NCBI GenBank assembly: GCA_030157785.1
Contig: JAOAUC010000086.1
Span: 33,883-96,421, forward strand
Reading direction: 5' to 3'
From: Zoogloea oleivorans
GTDB lineage: Bacteria; Pseudomonadota; Gammaproteobacteria; Burkholderiales; Rhodocyclaceae
DNA length: 62,539 nucleotides
Translations under genes and position numbers: made by a program
Part shown: one piece after another, positions 7,875 to 18,992 of the stretch
Layout of the letters: each line of letters begins with the position of its first letter
How positions within the stretch are numbered: position 1 is the stretch's first letter
The notes under the pieces: generated by a model
Seen by the model: only the letters and a program-made list of their open reading frames with translations
Told to the model about the DNA's origin: nothing
Database searches by the model: none

Positions 7875-8819
7875 TTAGATACGGGCCACTTCCAGGTGGC
7901 GCGGCGCCCGGTAGAAGGCCATCACGCGGCGCACGTACTCCTGGGTTTCGGCGAAGGGCGGGACGCCCTTGTAGCGCGCAACATTGCCTTCGCCGGCGTT
8001 GTAGGCCGCCGCCGCCAGGGACACGTCGCCCTTGAAGAGATTGAGGAGCACACGCAGGTAGGCCAGGCCGCCGCGGACGTTCTGCTCCGGGTCGAGGGCA
8101 TCGCGCACGCCAAAGCGTTCGGCAGTGCCGGGGATCAGCTGCATCAGGCCGAGGGCGTTCTTCGGCGAGCGGGCCGACGGGTCGAAATTGGATTCGGTGC
8201 GCACGATGGCCAGCGCCAGGCGCGGGTCGATGCTGAAGCGCGGGGCCAGCTTCTGGATCATCTGGGCATGGCGGCGCTTGTCGGCGGGCAGCGCCTTGAC
8301 GAAGCGATCGACCACCTCCTGCGGCACGGCTTCGCCGCTCTCGAGGGCGGCCACCATCACGGCCGGGGCATTGCCGGTGATCAGGCAGTCGGGCAGCTTT
8401 TCGCCGGCGGCCATGGACACGACCAGGCTCTGGGCCTTTTCGTGGCCGCGCTGGGCAGCAATGGCCAGCAGGGTGGTGCCTATCTGGTTGTCGCGGGCCA
8501 CGCCCTGCCCGCTCAGGTACAGGCGGCCCAGGCGGTACTGGCCTTCGACGCTGCCGTCACGGGCGGCGGCGCAGTAGCTGGCGGCGGCAATGCCGGGCTG
8601 GCGGTTCATTTCGGCCTTGTAGCCGCTTTCCAGCAAGCGTGCGAGGGCCGGCGGCTCGTCGCTCCACTCCGGCGCTTCCGGCTGGCCGGCGCCCCCCGTC
8701 GCAGCGTGGGCACCCATGGCGCAGAAGGCCAGAAGTGCGATAGCGGCGTGACGGAAACGGCGGGACAGGGAGGAGGCAATCATCGGGTGCGGAACCTTGC
8801 GGAAAGTCAGTGCCCGCAT
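7875..8819 (-). CDS. Lytic transglycosylase (SLT family) with Sel1-type repeats
   Basis: A secreted peptidoglycan-cleaving enzyme of about 314 residues. A signal peptide ends near AMGAHA; a middle region has Sel1-like helical repeats (GQYRLGRLYLSGQG); the C-terminal SLT domain has the catalytic glutamate in IVRTESNFDP, the GLMQLIPGTA motif and AYNAGEG. Two starts are plausible: ATG 8819, which has an AAGGGCGG ribosome site, and ATG 8783, which gives a shorter signal peptide. I used 8819. It stands alone and likely remodels the wall during growth or assembly of envelope machines. Confidence 0.85.
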   Translation of the reverse strand: MRALTFRKVPHPMIASSLSRRFRHAAIALLAFCAMGAHAATGGAGQPEAPEWSDEPPALARLLESGYKAEMNRQPGIAAASYCAAARDGSVEGQYRLGRLYLSGQGVARDNQIGTTLLAIAAQRGHEKAQSLVVSMAAGEKLPDCLITGNAPAVMVAALESGEAVPQEVVDRFVKALPADKRRHAQMIQKLAPRFSIDPRLALAIVRTESNFDPSARSPKNALGLMQLIPGTAERFGVRDALDPEQNVRGGLAYLRVLLNLFKGDVSLAAAAYNAGEGNVARYKGVPPFAETQEYVRRVMAFYRAPRHLEVARI

Positions 8820-8941
8820 GATGCCGCCCTTCATGCTGCAGTGCCGTGATGCACTCGCCATTCAAGGCGGGAAACGGCCTCACAAAGGATGAAACGAGCG
8901 CCAAACGCGGTGAAATTCACAATCCCCGCAGCACGACAGGC

Positions 8942-9925
8942 TCAAGCCTGCTCGATGCTCAGGTAAACCTGCGTCTGGTTAAGCAGCAGATAAGCGATCT
9001 CGCCGAAGGTCATCGGCCCGGTCAGCGCCCCGGTGGTACGCCCTTCCAGACCGCAATACAGGTAGTTGAGGATGCAGTTGCACGACCACAGCGGCGACTG
9101 GTCCACCTCCGCGCCGCGCGCCAGACTGAAATCCACCGGCGCCGCGAGGCGGTACTCCACGTCGTCGAACACCGGTGCGTAAAAATCCACCCGCCCGGCC
9201 GCGGCATCGACGCCCTTGATCGACACATTGACCGACGCACCGCCGTAATCCGCCACCAGCGGCAGGCGCACGTCGGCCTGACGCGCTTCGAGGTAGGCGG
9301 CAAAATCCGTATCCACCCCATTCACCTGGCAGCGGCTGGCCGAGAAGCCGGTTTCCGGAAAGCGCAGGCTGTCACCCTCGCCCTGCTGCAGCGTATTGAA
9401 GATCTCGATCCGGGCAAAGGCCGACTCCGGCAGCGGCACGTGCATGACCACCGCCCGCTCGCCATCGAAAGTCCGTGCCAGCCCGCTCACCACCAGCGGC
9501 GCGACCTTGCCGAGATCGTCCAGGTGGCTGCCGGCAATCCAGCCGACAATCGGCTTGATGAACATGTCGGCAAAGTTTGGCGCCTGACGGGCATACAGCG
9601 AATGGGTGCCCGAAAACGCCGGAATGATGATCAGGCTGAAGCCGTTGGCCGGCGCGTCCTCGCAGACGTGCTCCAGGTTGGTGATGTCGTAGAGACGGAT
9701 TGTCGGCGCGCCGGCCGTGGCCGGAATCTCGGTGACGAAGAGCAGCGCCCGGGTCGCAAGGCCCCCGTGCTCGCCCATGAAGTAGGGAATCGTGCCGCCG
9801 ATCCAGTTGCCTGCCGGCAGGCCGCGCAGCAGGGCCTCGTCGCCAGCGACCATCAGAAAGCGCCCGGCCCGGATAAGCTCAGCGGCCTCGTCCACCGTCA
9901 TCAGACGGTTCTCAAGCGCGCTCAT
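8942..9925 (-). CDS. Conserved protein of unknown function (DUF6976-like)
   Basis: A 327-residue soluble protein without signal peptide or membrane helices. The N-terminus (TVDEAAELIRAGRFLMVAGDEALLRGLP) and a C-terminal region with two cysteines (SCNCILNYLYCG) are its most distinctive parts. The name DUF6976 is from memory and unverified. It overlaps the preceding gene by 4 bases (ATGA), so the two are translationally coupled. It should be read as one half of an uncharacterised operon. No catalytic motif is evident; a FIST-like sensory fold is possible but unsupported. Confidence 0.6.
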   Translation of the reverse strand: MSALENRLMTVDEAAELIRAGRFLMVAGDEALLRGLPAGNWIGGTIPYFMGEHGGLATRALLFVTEIPATAGAPTIRLYDITNLEHVCEDAPANGFSLIIIPAFSGTHSLYARQAPNFADMFIKPIVGWIAGSHLDDLGKVAPLVVSGLARTFDGERAVVMHVPLPESAFARIEIFNTLQQGEGDSLRFPETGFSASRCQVNGVDTDFAAYLEARQADVRLPLVADYGGASVNVSIKGVDAAAGRVDFYAPVFDDVEYRLAAPVDFSLARGAEVDQSPLWSCNCILNYLYCGLEGRTTGALTGPMTFGEIAYLLLNQTQVYLSIEQA

Positions 9926-10626
9926 GCCGCCTCCTGGACAAGCTGCAGAAGTTCATGGGTAAGCATCCGCTCGTTCTTTACAAAATACCGATGCATGTCG
10001 CGCACCTTCATCATGCGCACGTCTTCGTCGGCGATTACCGCAACCTGGGAACGCGTGCGGGAGAGCAGGAGCTGCAGGCTGAGGACGCGCACATCGATGT
10101 TCAGCGAACCCTCCACAAGACGCTCCCACACCGGACTGGACAGATCGGGAACGCGGCTGCCGCTTGCCGGCTTCGGCGACGCACTGCTGGCGCCCTCGCC
10201 CATTCCGTGGCGGCCGTTATCGATGGCATGGCGATAGCGCCACAGTTCGGCCATCGGCACATCGAGGATCGCGCACACGCCGGCCATGTTCACCCCCTCG
10301 TTGAGGAGGGCGAGTATCTGCCGATCGAGGGCCCGGGTAAAAGGCATGCCCGCCTCCCCGGCCCATTGCTGGCGCGGCAGTTCCGAGCCGACGGGCGGCC
10401 GCACGTGGATCTGCACCTTCCAGCCGCCGAATCCGCTGTGCCGCCACACCACCTCCGGGCCGCTGTCGACGGGCCTGGCCCGACTCAGGCCAAACCAGCC
10501 CCGGGGCGCCTCGACGCCGACCCACACATCCATGCAGCGGTTGTACTCGTCAGCCCGGCACGCCCGGACAACCCAGGGCTCCTGGACCTGCAGCAACTGC
10601 TTCCACAACGCCAACGCATCGGCCAT
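9922..10626 (-). CDS. Unknown protein; N-terminus resembles the ISL3 transposase N-terminal region
   Basis: A 234-residue protein. Residues about 10-80 (EPWVVRACRADEYNRCMDVW, then VVWRHSGFGGWKVQIHVRPP) follow the pattern of ISL3-family transposase N-termini, but the CxxC zinc cysteines expected there are missing. A helix-turn-helix-like segment follows (ALLNEGVNMAGVCAILDVPM). No DDE catalytic domain is present: the C-terminal third is a short unrelated helical region. ATG 10626 is preceded by a GAGGTG ribosome site; the longer frame to 10842 lacks one. Coupled to the DUF6976-like gene by a 4-base overlap. I infer a domesticated DNA-binding or regulatory protein, with low certainty. Confidence 0.5.
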   Translation of the reverse strand: MADALALWKQLLQVQEPWVVRACRADEYNRCMDVWVGVEAPRGWFGLSRARPVDSGPEVVWRHSGFGGWKVQIHVRPPVGSELPRQQWAGEAGMPFTRALDRQILALLNEGVNMAGVCAILDVPMAELWRYRHAIDNGRHGMGEGASSASPKPASGSRVPDLSSPVWERLVEGSLNIDVRVLSLQLLLSRTRSQVAVIADEDVRMMKVRDMHRYFVKNERMLTHELLQLVQEAA

Positions 10627-10844
10627 ATTCACCTCGCTGAAAAAGGAGCAGCCAAAGCGAAGGACGTGTGCAAGGCCCATGCCAGCGAACTGTTTTTCCG
10701 GGTAGTGAAGGGCCGGATGCACATGGGCGCAAGGAATGCGGCAGCGCATCATGTCCATTGGGTGAACATCTGTCACAGGCAGGGCCGGACTACCCTGCTG
10801 CAAATCGGCCCACCTCACTTGAGGAACAGGGGGCACGCGCATAA

Positions 10845-10870
10845 AAAAAGCCGGGATAACCCGGCTTTTT
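10845..10870 (-). terminator. Rho-independent terminator of the OmpA-like gene
   Basis: A perfect 11-bp stem AAAAAGCCGGG / CCCGGCTTTTT with an ATAA loop, flanked by A and T runs. It lies 20 bases beyond the OmpA-like stop, on the minus strand. Confidence 0.9.
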
Positions 10871-10889
10871 GGCTCAGAAAAGCGGCAGC

Positions 10890-11372
10890 TTACTGAACGC
10901 GGACTTCCACGCGACGCGCTTCGGCATCGTCGCCACCACCCAGGGTGATGGCCGGCTTGCGCATCTGGATCTTGTCGGCCGACACGCCGGCGGCGATGAG
11001 GGCTTCCTTGACGGCAATGGCACGGGCCTTGGCCACTTCGGCATTCACCGCAGCGCCACCGGTTTCGTCGTGGTAGCCGGACAGCAGCACCAGCTTGGTG
11101 GGCTCTTCAGCCAGCTTGGCGATGACCTTGGCCACTTCTTCGCCAGCAACAGCCGGCAGTTCAGCCTTGCCGGAATCGAAGTAGAGCTTGACCAGAGGGG
11201 CGCCCACTTCGGCGATTTCCGGCACTTCAGCAACGGCGGCCACGGCCGTCTTGGCTTGATTGGCCTGGCCGGTCACGTAGGTGGTCAGGCCGATCACCAG
11301 CGCGATCACCAGCGCGATGATCCCGAAAAGAATACCCAGTACGAGGTTCTGGTTGTCGTCGTCTTGTTCCAT
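10890..11372 (-). CDS. OmpA-family membrane-anchored protein
   Basis: A 160-residue protein with an acidic cytoplasmic start (MEQDDDN), one strong membrane helix (about residues 10-32) and a compact OmpA-like peptidoglycan-binding domain: VKLYFDSGKAELP at the beginning, GYHDETGGAAVNAEVAKARA in the middle, and RRVEVRV at the end. The TM anchor without a cleavage site suggests an inner-membrane protein that reaches the wall, like small MotB/OmpA-type tethers. It is monocistronic, with its own terminator. It lies just upstream of the ISL3-like/DUF6976-like pair on the same strand, but the terminator argues against a common transcript. Confidence 0.82.
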   Translation of the reverse strand: MEQDDDNQNLVLGILFGIIALVIALVIGLTTYVTGQANQAKTAVAAVAEVPEIAEVGAPLVKLYFDSGKAELPAVAGEEVAKVIAKLAEEPTKLVLLSGYHDETGGAAVNAEVAKARAIAVKEALIAAGVSADKIQMRKPAITLGGGDDAEARRVEVRVQ

Positions 11373-11513
11373 CAGAAGAGTCCTTTATAGGTCGGAAGGG
11401 AAAATATCAGTCGCGGGAGTATACCGGCGAATCGACAACGAATTCATTTGGACTTCGGGTATCACCGACGAAGAACGTTAAAAAGGGATTCTTGCGGGAG
11501 TACCGGCAAGGCC

Positions 11514-12164
11514 TCAGGCGAGACCGTAGTTGAACGCCAGCTCGATGCGCTGGGCACGGCTCAGTTTGTCGATGCCGACCAGATTGCGGCCTTCGCGCTT
11601 CAGCGCGTAGCGTGCCTCGATTTCCGGCATGTGCTTCGAGGCCCGCCGGAAGCGGCCTTCATAGGTGTCGACCGGCAGCAGGTAGAGGTGCGAACTCCAG
11701 TACAGCGCCCGCGGCCTGACCGGCATGCCGCTCAGTTGCTGCGCACGGGCGCTGAGCTGCGCATCCGTGTAGATGACCAGCGCGTTGTAGCCTCGCTCGC
11801 GGGCAAAATCGTAGCTGCGCGTGGCGTCCGGGATGAACATGCTCCAGCCGTCACAGGAAAAGGCGTGCGGTGCCAGGTCGATCAGGCGCCTGTCCGGTGA
11901 GAACCACACCGAATGAAAAGTGAAGCCGTATGCACCCTGCGGCAATCTCGAGGGCAGAGGAACGCTTTGCAGCCAGCCATAGATTTGCCGGCCCCCGTGC
12001 CGGGCGACTGCGTCGCGGACCACGGCGTGGCAATACACATCACTACCGGCACAACTGGCGCCCTCATGGCGAACCTGCATGGGCGCGTGCCCTGCAAACT
12101 CAAGCAGACGCCGTTCGACAAGGGCAGGCAGCCGGGGGCTTTTATCAGGATGGACCGGGTTCAA
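11514..12164 (-). CDS. Hypothetical protein
   Basis: A 216-residue soluble protein with no signal peptide or membrane segment. It has Cys and His residues near the start (GASCAGSDVYCHAVV) and a stretch that reads like an alpha/beta enzyme core (HSVWFSPDRRLIDLAPHAF). The codon use matches the neighbours, and the frame is intact with no competing long frame, so I take it to be real. I do not recognise the family. It is isolated: the downstream OmpA-like gene is 140 bases away and clpB is upstream behind its own terminator. Confidence 0.6.
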   Translation of the reverse strand: MNPVHPDKSPRLPALVERRLLEFAGHAPMQVRHEGASCAGSDVYCHAVVRDAVARHGGRQIYGWLQSVPLPSRLPQGAYGFTFHSVWFSPDRRLIDLAPHAFSCDGWSMFIPDATRSYDFARERGYNALVIYTDAQLSARAQQLSGMPVRPRALYWSSHLYLLPVDTYEGRFRRASKHMPEIEARYALKREGRNLVGIDKLSRAQRIELAFNYGLA

Positions 12165-12239
12165 GAATCAGTTCTTGGCTGTAAATGAGCCCTATCGGCA
12201 AGATTTTTGATTTCTTGCGCAACACCCGCCAGAAAAGCA

Positions 12240-12264
12240 GAACGCCCGCACGGGGCGGGCGTTC
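12240..12264 (-). terminator. clpB terminator
   Basis: A perfect 10-bp stem GAACGCCCGC / GCGGGCGTTC with an ACGGG loop, 20 bases beyond the clpB stop on the minus strand. The T-run is weak (AAAAG on the other side reads as CTTTT). Confidence 0.8.
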
Positions 12265-12284
12265 CGGGCGACATGCGCTACGGC

Positions 12285-14864
<2,580 letters not shown>

Positions 14865-14893
14865 AAGGCCTCCGGGATTTTTGTCTGAGGCCT

Positions 14894-14921
14894 ACATGGG
14901 GGAGCGGGGGCAAACTTCAAG
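14894..14921 (-). promoter_or_regulatory. Sigma-32 heat-shock promoter of clpB
   Basis: On the minus strand, CTTGAAG (14921-14915), a 13-base spacer, and CCCCATGT (14901-14894). This matches the RpoH consensus CTTGAAA / CCCCATNT closely and sits about 30 bases before the clpB start. Confidence 0.9.
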
Positions 14922-14979
14922 ACCGGGGCTGCCACCGCTTGCTGATCTGGATCAAGTCCGGACGATTCAGTCCGGCCGT

Positions 14980-16347
14980 CTAACGCTCCCGGGCCGCCTC
15001 CTGCCATGCTTTCTGGACCGGCGACAGGAGGTACTCCATGACGGTCCGGTCACCCTGATGAATTTCGGTAACGACCTGCATACCCGACGACAAGCGCATG
15101 CGGCGGCCGTCCGTTTCAAGGTGCTGCGCGTCAAGGCGGACGAGCGCCTTGTAGCGCAGCGCCCGCGCGTCACCGCCGTCCCCCCTGGCGGCAGCCCCGG
15201 CGACGCCGGTGCTGTCTCCTGCATCGGGCCCCACATGGATCACCGTACCGTCGATCATTCCGTACTTCTGGAAAGGGTAGGCCACCAGTTTGACCTTGAC
15301 CCGCTGATCGGGATGGACGAAGCCGATGTCCTCGTTGCGAATCTGGACTTCCGCACGCAAAGGCTCCTTTTCGGGAACCAGCGACATCAGCACCGTGCCC
15401 GGCGACACCACCGTGCCGGCGGTGTGCACGGCCAGCTCCTTGACGATGCCCGCTTCGGGGGCGCGCAGCACCAGCAGGCCGGACTTGTGCTCGACCTTTT
15501 CAAGTTCGGCACGCAGCTTCTGCAGGCGGGACTCCACATCCACCCGCTCGTTCTGCAGCTGGCTGTGGTAAGCCGAGGTGATCTGGGCAGTCTTGCGGGC
15601 GCTGGCGGCGAGGGTGGACTGCAGGCTGGCCACGGTGGCTTCCTGGGCGCGCAGATCGCGCTCCTTCTCGATGCGGTCGCGCTGCTTTTCCTCTACCGCG
15701 ACGGGGCTGAGGAAACCGTCCTTGCCGAGCTTCTCGAAGGCGTCGGCGCTCTTGCGGTAGCTCGGTACCGTATCCTGCAGCTTGCGGAGAATCTCCTCTG
15801 CAGCCTGCAGTTCGTGGCGCGCCTTGTCGAGGGCCGCCTGCTCCTGGGATAGGGTGTCGAGGTAGCTCTGGCGGTGGGCGGTGTACTGCTGGACGAGCTG
15901 GGCATACAGCTCGGGTGGATCGCCAGCAAGGCGGCTCAGCGGCTGGCCGGCCAGCTCCGCGTCGATGCGGCGCAAGGCCAGGCGGGCCACGTCGTGGTCG
16001 TTACGGATCGCCCGGGAGTCGGACTCGGTGAGCGCGGCATCCATGCGCATCACCACTTGCCCGCGGAGCACGCTTTCGCCTTCGCGGACGAGAATCTCCT
16101 GAACGATGCCGGCATCGGAGGGCTGCACGATCTTGACGTAGGTCTCCGGAACCAGCCGCCCTTCGGCCGAGGCGACGATGTCAAGCCGGCCGAAGATCGC
16201 CCAGACAAGCAGCACGACAAAAAGCACGACGACAAGGTACAACAGCGTCCTCGGCAAACGGGCTGGCGGGCTTTCCTGAATGGACAGCAGACCCGGTGCA
16301 AAATCGAGGGCATCGCGGGACAGGGGCTTGATGCTGGCGGTCTTCAT
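14980..16347 (-). CDS. Type I secretion membrane fusion (HlyD-type) protein
   Basis: A 455-residue periplasmic adaptor. It has a short cytoplasmic N-terminus, one membrane helix (about 33-56), a lipoyl-like half near residue 80 (IVQEILVREGESVLRGQVV), a long coiled-coil hairpin (about 100-285), the second lipoyl half (LRAPEAGIVKELAVHTAGTVVSPG), and a C-terminal beta region ending near the HlyD signature. It bridges the inner-membrane ABC exporter with a TolC-like outer-membrane channel, which is not encoded here. It lies 54 bases downstream of the RTX gene on the same strand. Confidence 0.93.
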   Translation of the reverse strand: MKTASIKPLSRDALDFAPGLLSIQESPPARLPRTLLYLVVVLFVVLLVWAIFGRLDIVASAEGRLVPETYVKIVQPSDAGIVQEILVREGESVLRGQVVMRMDAALTESDSRAIRNDHDVARLALRRIDAELAGQPLSRLAGDPPELYAQLVQQYTAHRQSYLDTLSQEQAALDKARHELQAAEEILRKLQDTVPSYRKSADAFEKLGKDGFLSPVAVEEKQRDRIEKERDLRAQEATVASLQSTLAASARKTAQITSAYHSQLQNERVDVESRLQKLRAELEKVEHKSGLLVLRAPEAGIVKELAVHTAGTVVSPGTVLMSLVPEKEPLRAEVQIRNEDIGFVHPDQRVKVKLVAYPFQKYGMIDGTVIHVGPDAGDSTGVAGAAARGDGGDARALRYKALVRLDAQHLETDGRRMRLSSGMQVVTEIHQGDRTVMEYLLSPVQKAWQEAARER

Positions 16348-16401
16348 TCTGTGAATCCGGGGGGCGGGCGGAGCCAGGCTCCGCCCGGAAAGGAACCCGG
16401 C

Positions 16402-18945
16402 CTAGAGGCCGGTAAGAGCCTGCTCCTGCGAGACGAAGGCAGCATCCTGGAGAATGCTCTGGGTTGCGGCTATGCCCACGGAGGTGAGGTTGTAAGTCGT
16501 TCCGTACTGGTAGGCCAGGTCACCGCCAAGGGCTGCCGAATTGCTGCCGGACAGGTGGGCATCGAGCAGTGAGTTGGTCAGGCTCCAGCTGCTCAGGGCC
16601 GGATTGGCGGCCAGGGCCTGGTCGAAACCGCTCACGAGGGTGCCGAAGTCGAAGCGCTCGACACGCTGGTCACGCAGCACATCGGCGGAACCCGGCGCGT
16701 AGTCGGTCATCGACTCGGTGAGCACCTGCAGGGTCACCAGATTCTGGTTGCCCGCCGCACCGTACCAGTCCTTGAGGGTCACGCCGTCGTCGGCGCCGAC
16801 CGACAGCACGAGGTCATTGCCGACCTTGCTGAAAGCGAGTTCCCCGTAGGAAGCCAGCTGCCCCAGGGAAAGGGCGTTGCCGGTACCGGAGGCGGCATGG
16901 ACGACGTCCTGACCGTCACCGACATTGAAGGCGATCAGGTTAGCGTCGCTACCGGTGTAAATCTCGTCATTGTCGGCTCCGCCCACGAACATCTCATGGC
17001 CGGCGCCCCCCCACAGCAAGTCCGCACCGGCGGCGCCATCGACGATGTCGTTACCCGCACCGCCGGTGATGTAGTCAGCGCCATTGCTGCCGGTGATCGC
17101 GTCGTTGCCGCCCGCCCCGTCGACGCTGAAGTTGCGCAGCGAGATGCGCGAAAAGTTGAGCGTTTCGCTGGCGTCGGTGGCGAGCACCGTGTTGTAGGCC
17201 CAGCTGGCATCACCGCCGTCGAGAACCTGGATGTTCTTCAGGTTGGCGAGCTGGTCATTCACGTGCAGCACGTCATAAGACCATCCGCCGACGATGCCAT
17301 TGACACCGGAGCCACCGTTGTAGGTGTCGAATCCGCTGAAGTCGCCTCCGGTGGTGAGCAGGAATACATCGTTGCCGCCACCACCGTTCAGTACATCGTT
17401 GCCGGCGCCGCCACTGAGGTAGTCGACGCCGGAGGTGCCGGTGATGATGTCGTTGCCGGCACCGGTATCGACGAAGAAGTTGCGGACGACTCGACCCGTG
17501 AAGTCGAAAACATCGTTACCCGCCGTGCCGAGAATGGCGTTGTAGGCCCAGTTGCCGCCACCATCGAGCGTCTGGATGTTCTTCAGGTTGCTCAGGTTGC
17601 TGGTACCGCGCAGGATGTCATAGGACCAGCCACCGAGGACCTTGTTGGAGCCGGTACCGCCATCGAAGTAATCGAAGCCGCTGAAGTCGCCGCCGGTGCT
17701 CAGCAGGAAGGTGTCATTGCCATCGCCGCCGATGAGCACGTCATCACCCTCCCCGCCGGTGATGACGTCGTTGCCGGCACCGCCGCGGATATAGTCGGCC
17801 CCCGAAGTACCGGTAATGGTGTCGTTGCCGAGACCGCCGTCAATGATGAAATTGGTGACCGTCTTGCCGGAAAAATCGAGGGTATCGTCGCCGGCGGTGG
17901 CCACAATGGTGTTGTAGCCAAGGGTGCTGTCGCCACCGTCGATCACCTGGATATCCACCAGGTTGGTCAGGCGGTCGACCACGCGCAGCACGTCGTAAGA
18001 CCACCCACCAATGATGCTGTTGATGCCCGTGCCGCCGTTGTACTGGTCGGTGCCATTCACGTCGCCGCCGGAAACCAGCAGGAAGGTGTCGTCGCCACCG
18101 GCACCGTTCAGCACATCATCGCCCGCGCCGCCGCGGATATGGTCACCGGCGGACGTGCCGGTGATCGTGTCGTTGCCGGCACCGCCATCAATGATGAAGT
18201 TATTGACCTGGTAGGCCGAAAAATCCAGTGTGTCATTGCCTTCGGTGGCGAGGATGACGTTGTTGCTCCAGGTGGCATCACCGCCGTCGAGGACCTGGAT
18301 GTTGACCAGGTTGGTGAGCTGGTTAGCCACATGCAGGGTGTCGTAGGACCAGCCGCCAACGATGCTATTGACGCCGCTACCACCGTCGTAGAGATCGTTG
18401 CCATCGGTGTCGCCACCAGTTGTGAGCAGGAAGGTATCGTTGCCACCGCCACCATTCAGGATGTCATCACCTGCACCACCCCGGATATGGTCATCGCCGC
18501 TGGTGCCGGTGATGGTGTCGTTGCCGGCACCGCCGTCGATGATGAAGTCACGCACCGTCATCCCCGAAAAATCGAGGGTGTCGTTGCCGGCGCTGGCAAT
18601 GATCACGTTGTTCCACCAGGCCCCGTCGCCGCCATCGATGACCTCGACGCTTTGCAGGTTGGTGAGCCCGTCGGTGACGTGCAGCGTGTCATAGGACCAG
18701 CCCCCCTTGATCGTATCCGCGCCCGCACCGCCGTCGAACTGGTCAAGGCCATTTGCATCACCGCTGTTGAGCACGAAGGTATCGTTACCCCCACCTCCAG
18801 CCAGGGCGTTGTTGCCGGCGTTGCCGGTAATGACGTTGTCGGCGGCATTGCCCGTGCCGGACACATTGGCGGTGCCGGTGAGCGTAAGGTTTTCTTCATT
18901 GGCGGCCAGCGTGTAGCTGCTGTCCGTGACGATCGTGTTATCCAT
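16402..18945 (-). CDS. RTX (calcium-binding) type I secretion substrate with five large composite repeats
   Basis: An 847-residue acidic protein without Sec signal peptide or cysteine. It contains many GGxGxDxxx nonapeptides (for example GGAGNDTITG and GGAGDDILNG), which form calcium-loaded beta-rolls after secretion. The nonapeptides are embedded in five units of about 115-125 residues. Each unit has a GGWSYDxL motif, an LTNLxNIQVLDGGD leucine-rich strand, an NTxLATAGNDTLDFS strand, and then RTX turns. The last 150 residues are repeat-free and likely hold the secretion signal. It lies between the ABC exporter and adaptor genes. Possible adhesin or S-layer-type matrix protein; no enzymatic domain seen. 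Confidence 0.9.
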   Translation of the reverse strand: MDNTIVTDSSYTLAANEENLTLTGTANVSGTGNAADNVITGNAGNNALAGGGGNDTFVLNSGDANGLDQFDGGAGADTIKGGWSYDTLHVTDGLTNLQSVEVIDGGDGAWWNNVIIASAGNDTLDFSGMTVRDFIIDGGAGNDTITGTSGDDHIRGGAGDDILNGGGGNDTFLLTTGGDTDGNDLYDGGSGVNSIVGGWSYDTLHVANQLTNLVNIQVLDGGDATWSNNVILATEGNDTLDFSAYQVNNFIIDGGAGNDTITGTSAGDHIRGGAGDDVLNGAGGDDTFLLVSGGDVNGTDQYNGGTGINSIIGGWSYDVLRVVDRLTNLVDIQVIDGGDSTLGYNTIVATAGDDTLDFSGKTVTNFIIDGGLGNDTITGTSGADYIRGGAGNDVITGGEGDDVLIGGDGNDTFLLSTGGDFSGFDYFDGGTGSNKVLGGWSYDILRGTSNLSNLKNIQTLDGGGNWAYNAILGTAGNDVFDFTGRVVRNFFVDTGAGNDIITGTSGVDYLSGGAGNDVLNGGGGNDVFLLTTGGDFSGFDTYNGGSGVNGIVGGWSYDVLHVNDQLANLKNIQVLDGGDASWAYNTVLATDASETLNFSRISLRNFSVDGAGGNDAITGSNGADYITGGAGNDIVDGAAGADLLWGGAGHEMFVGGADNDEIYTGSDANLIAFNVGDGQDVVHAASGTGNALSLGQLASYGELAFSKVGNDLVLSVGADDGVTLKDWYGAAGNQNLVTLQVLTESMTDYAPGSADVLRDQRVERFDFGTLVSGFDQALAANPALSSWSLTNSLLDAHLSGSNSAALGGDLAYQYGTTYNLTSVGIAATQSILQDAAFVSQEQALTGL
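17020..18800 (-). repeat. Composite RTX repeat, about 345-375 bp unit, five copies
   Basis: The conserved GGWSYD codons recur at 17272, 17617, 17992, 18340 and 18688, i.e. spacings of 345, 375, 348 and 348 bp. The 375-bp interval carries one extra nonapeptide pair. The units are diverged at the DNA level, so this is an old in-frame expansion. Confidence 0.85.
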
Positions 18946-18992
18946 TTCCCGTTTCCCTGGCTATTGGTTTTGAATGACTGTGTGAAACACGT

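Noticed and set aside
17020..18800. Regular repeats in the RTX gene as a possible CRISPR array
   Set aside because: The units are coding, diverged and about 350 bp; there are no short identical direct repeats with unique spacers.
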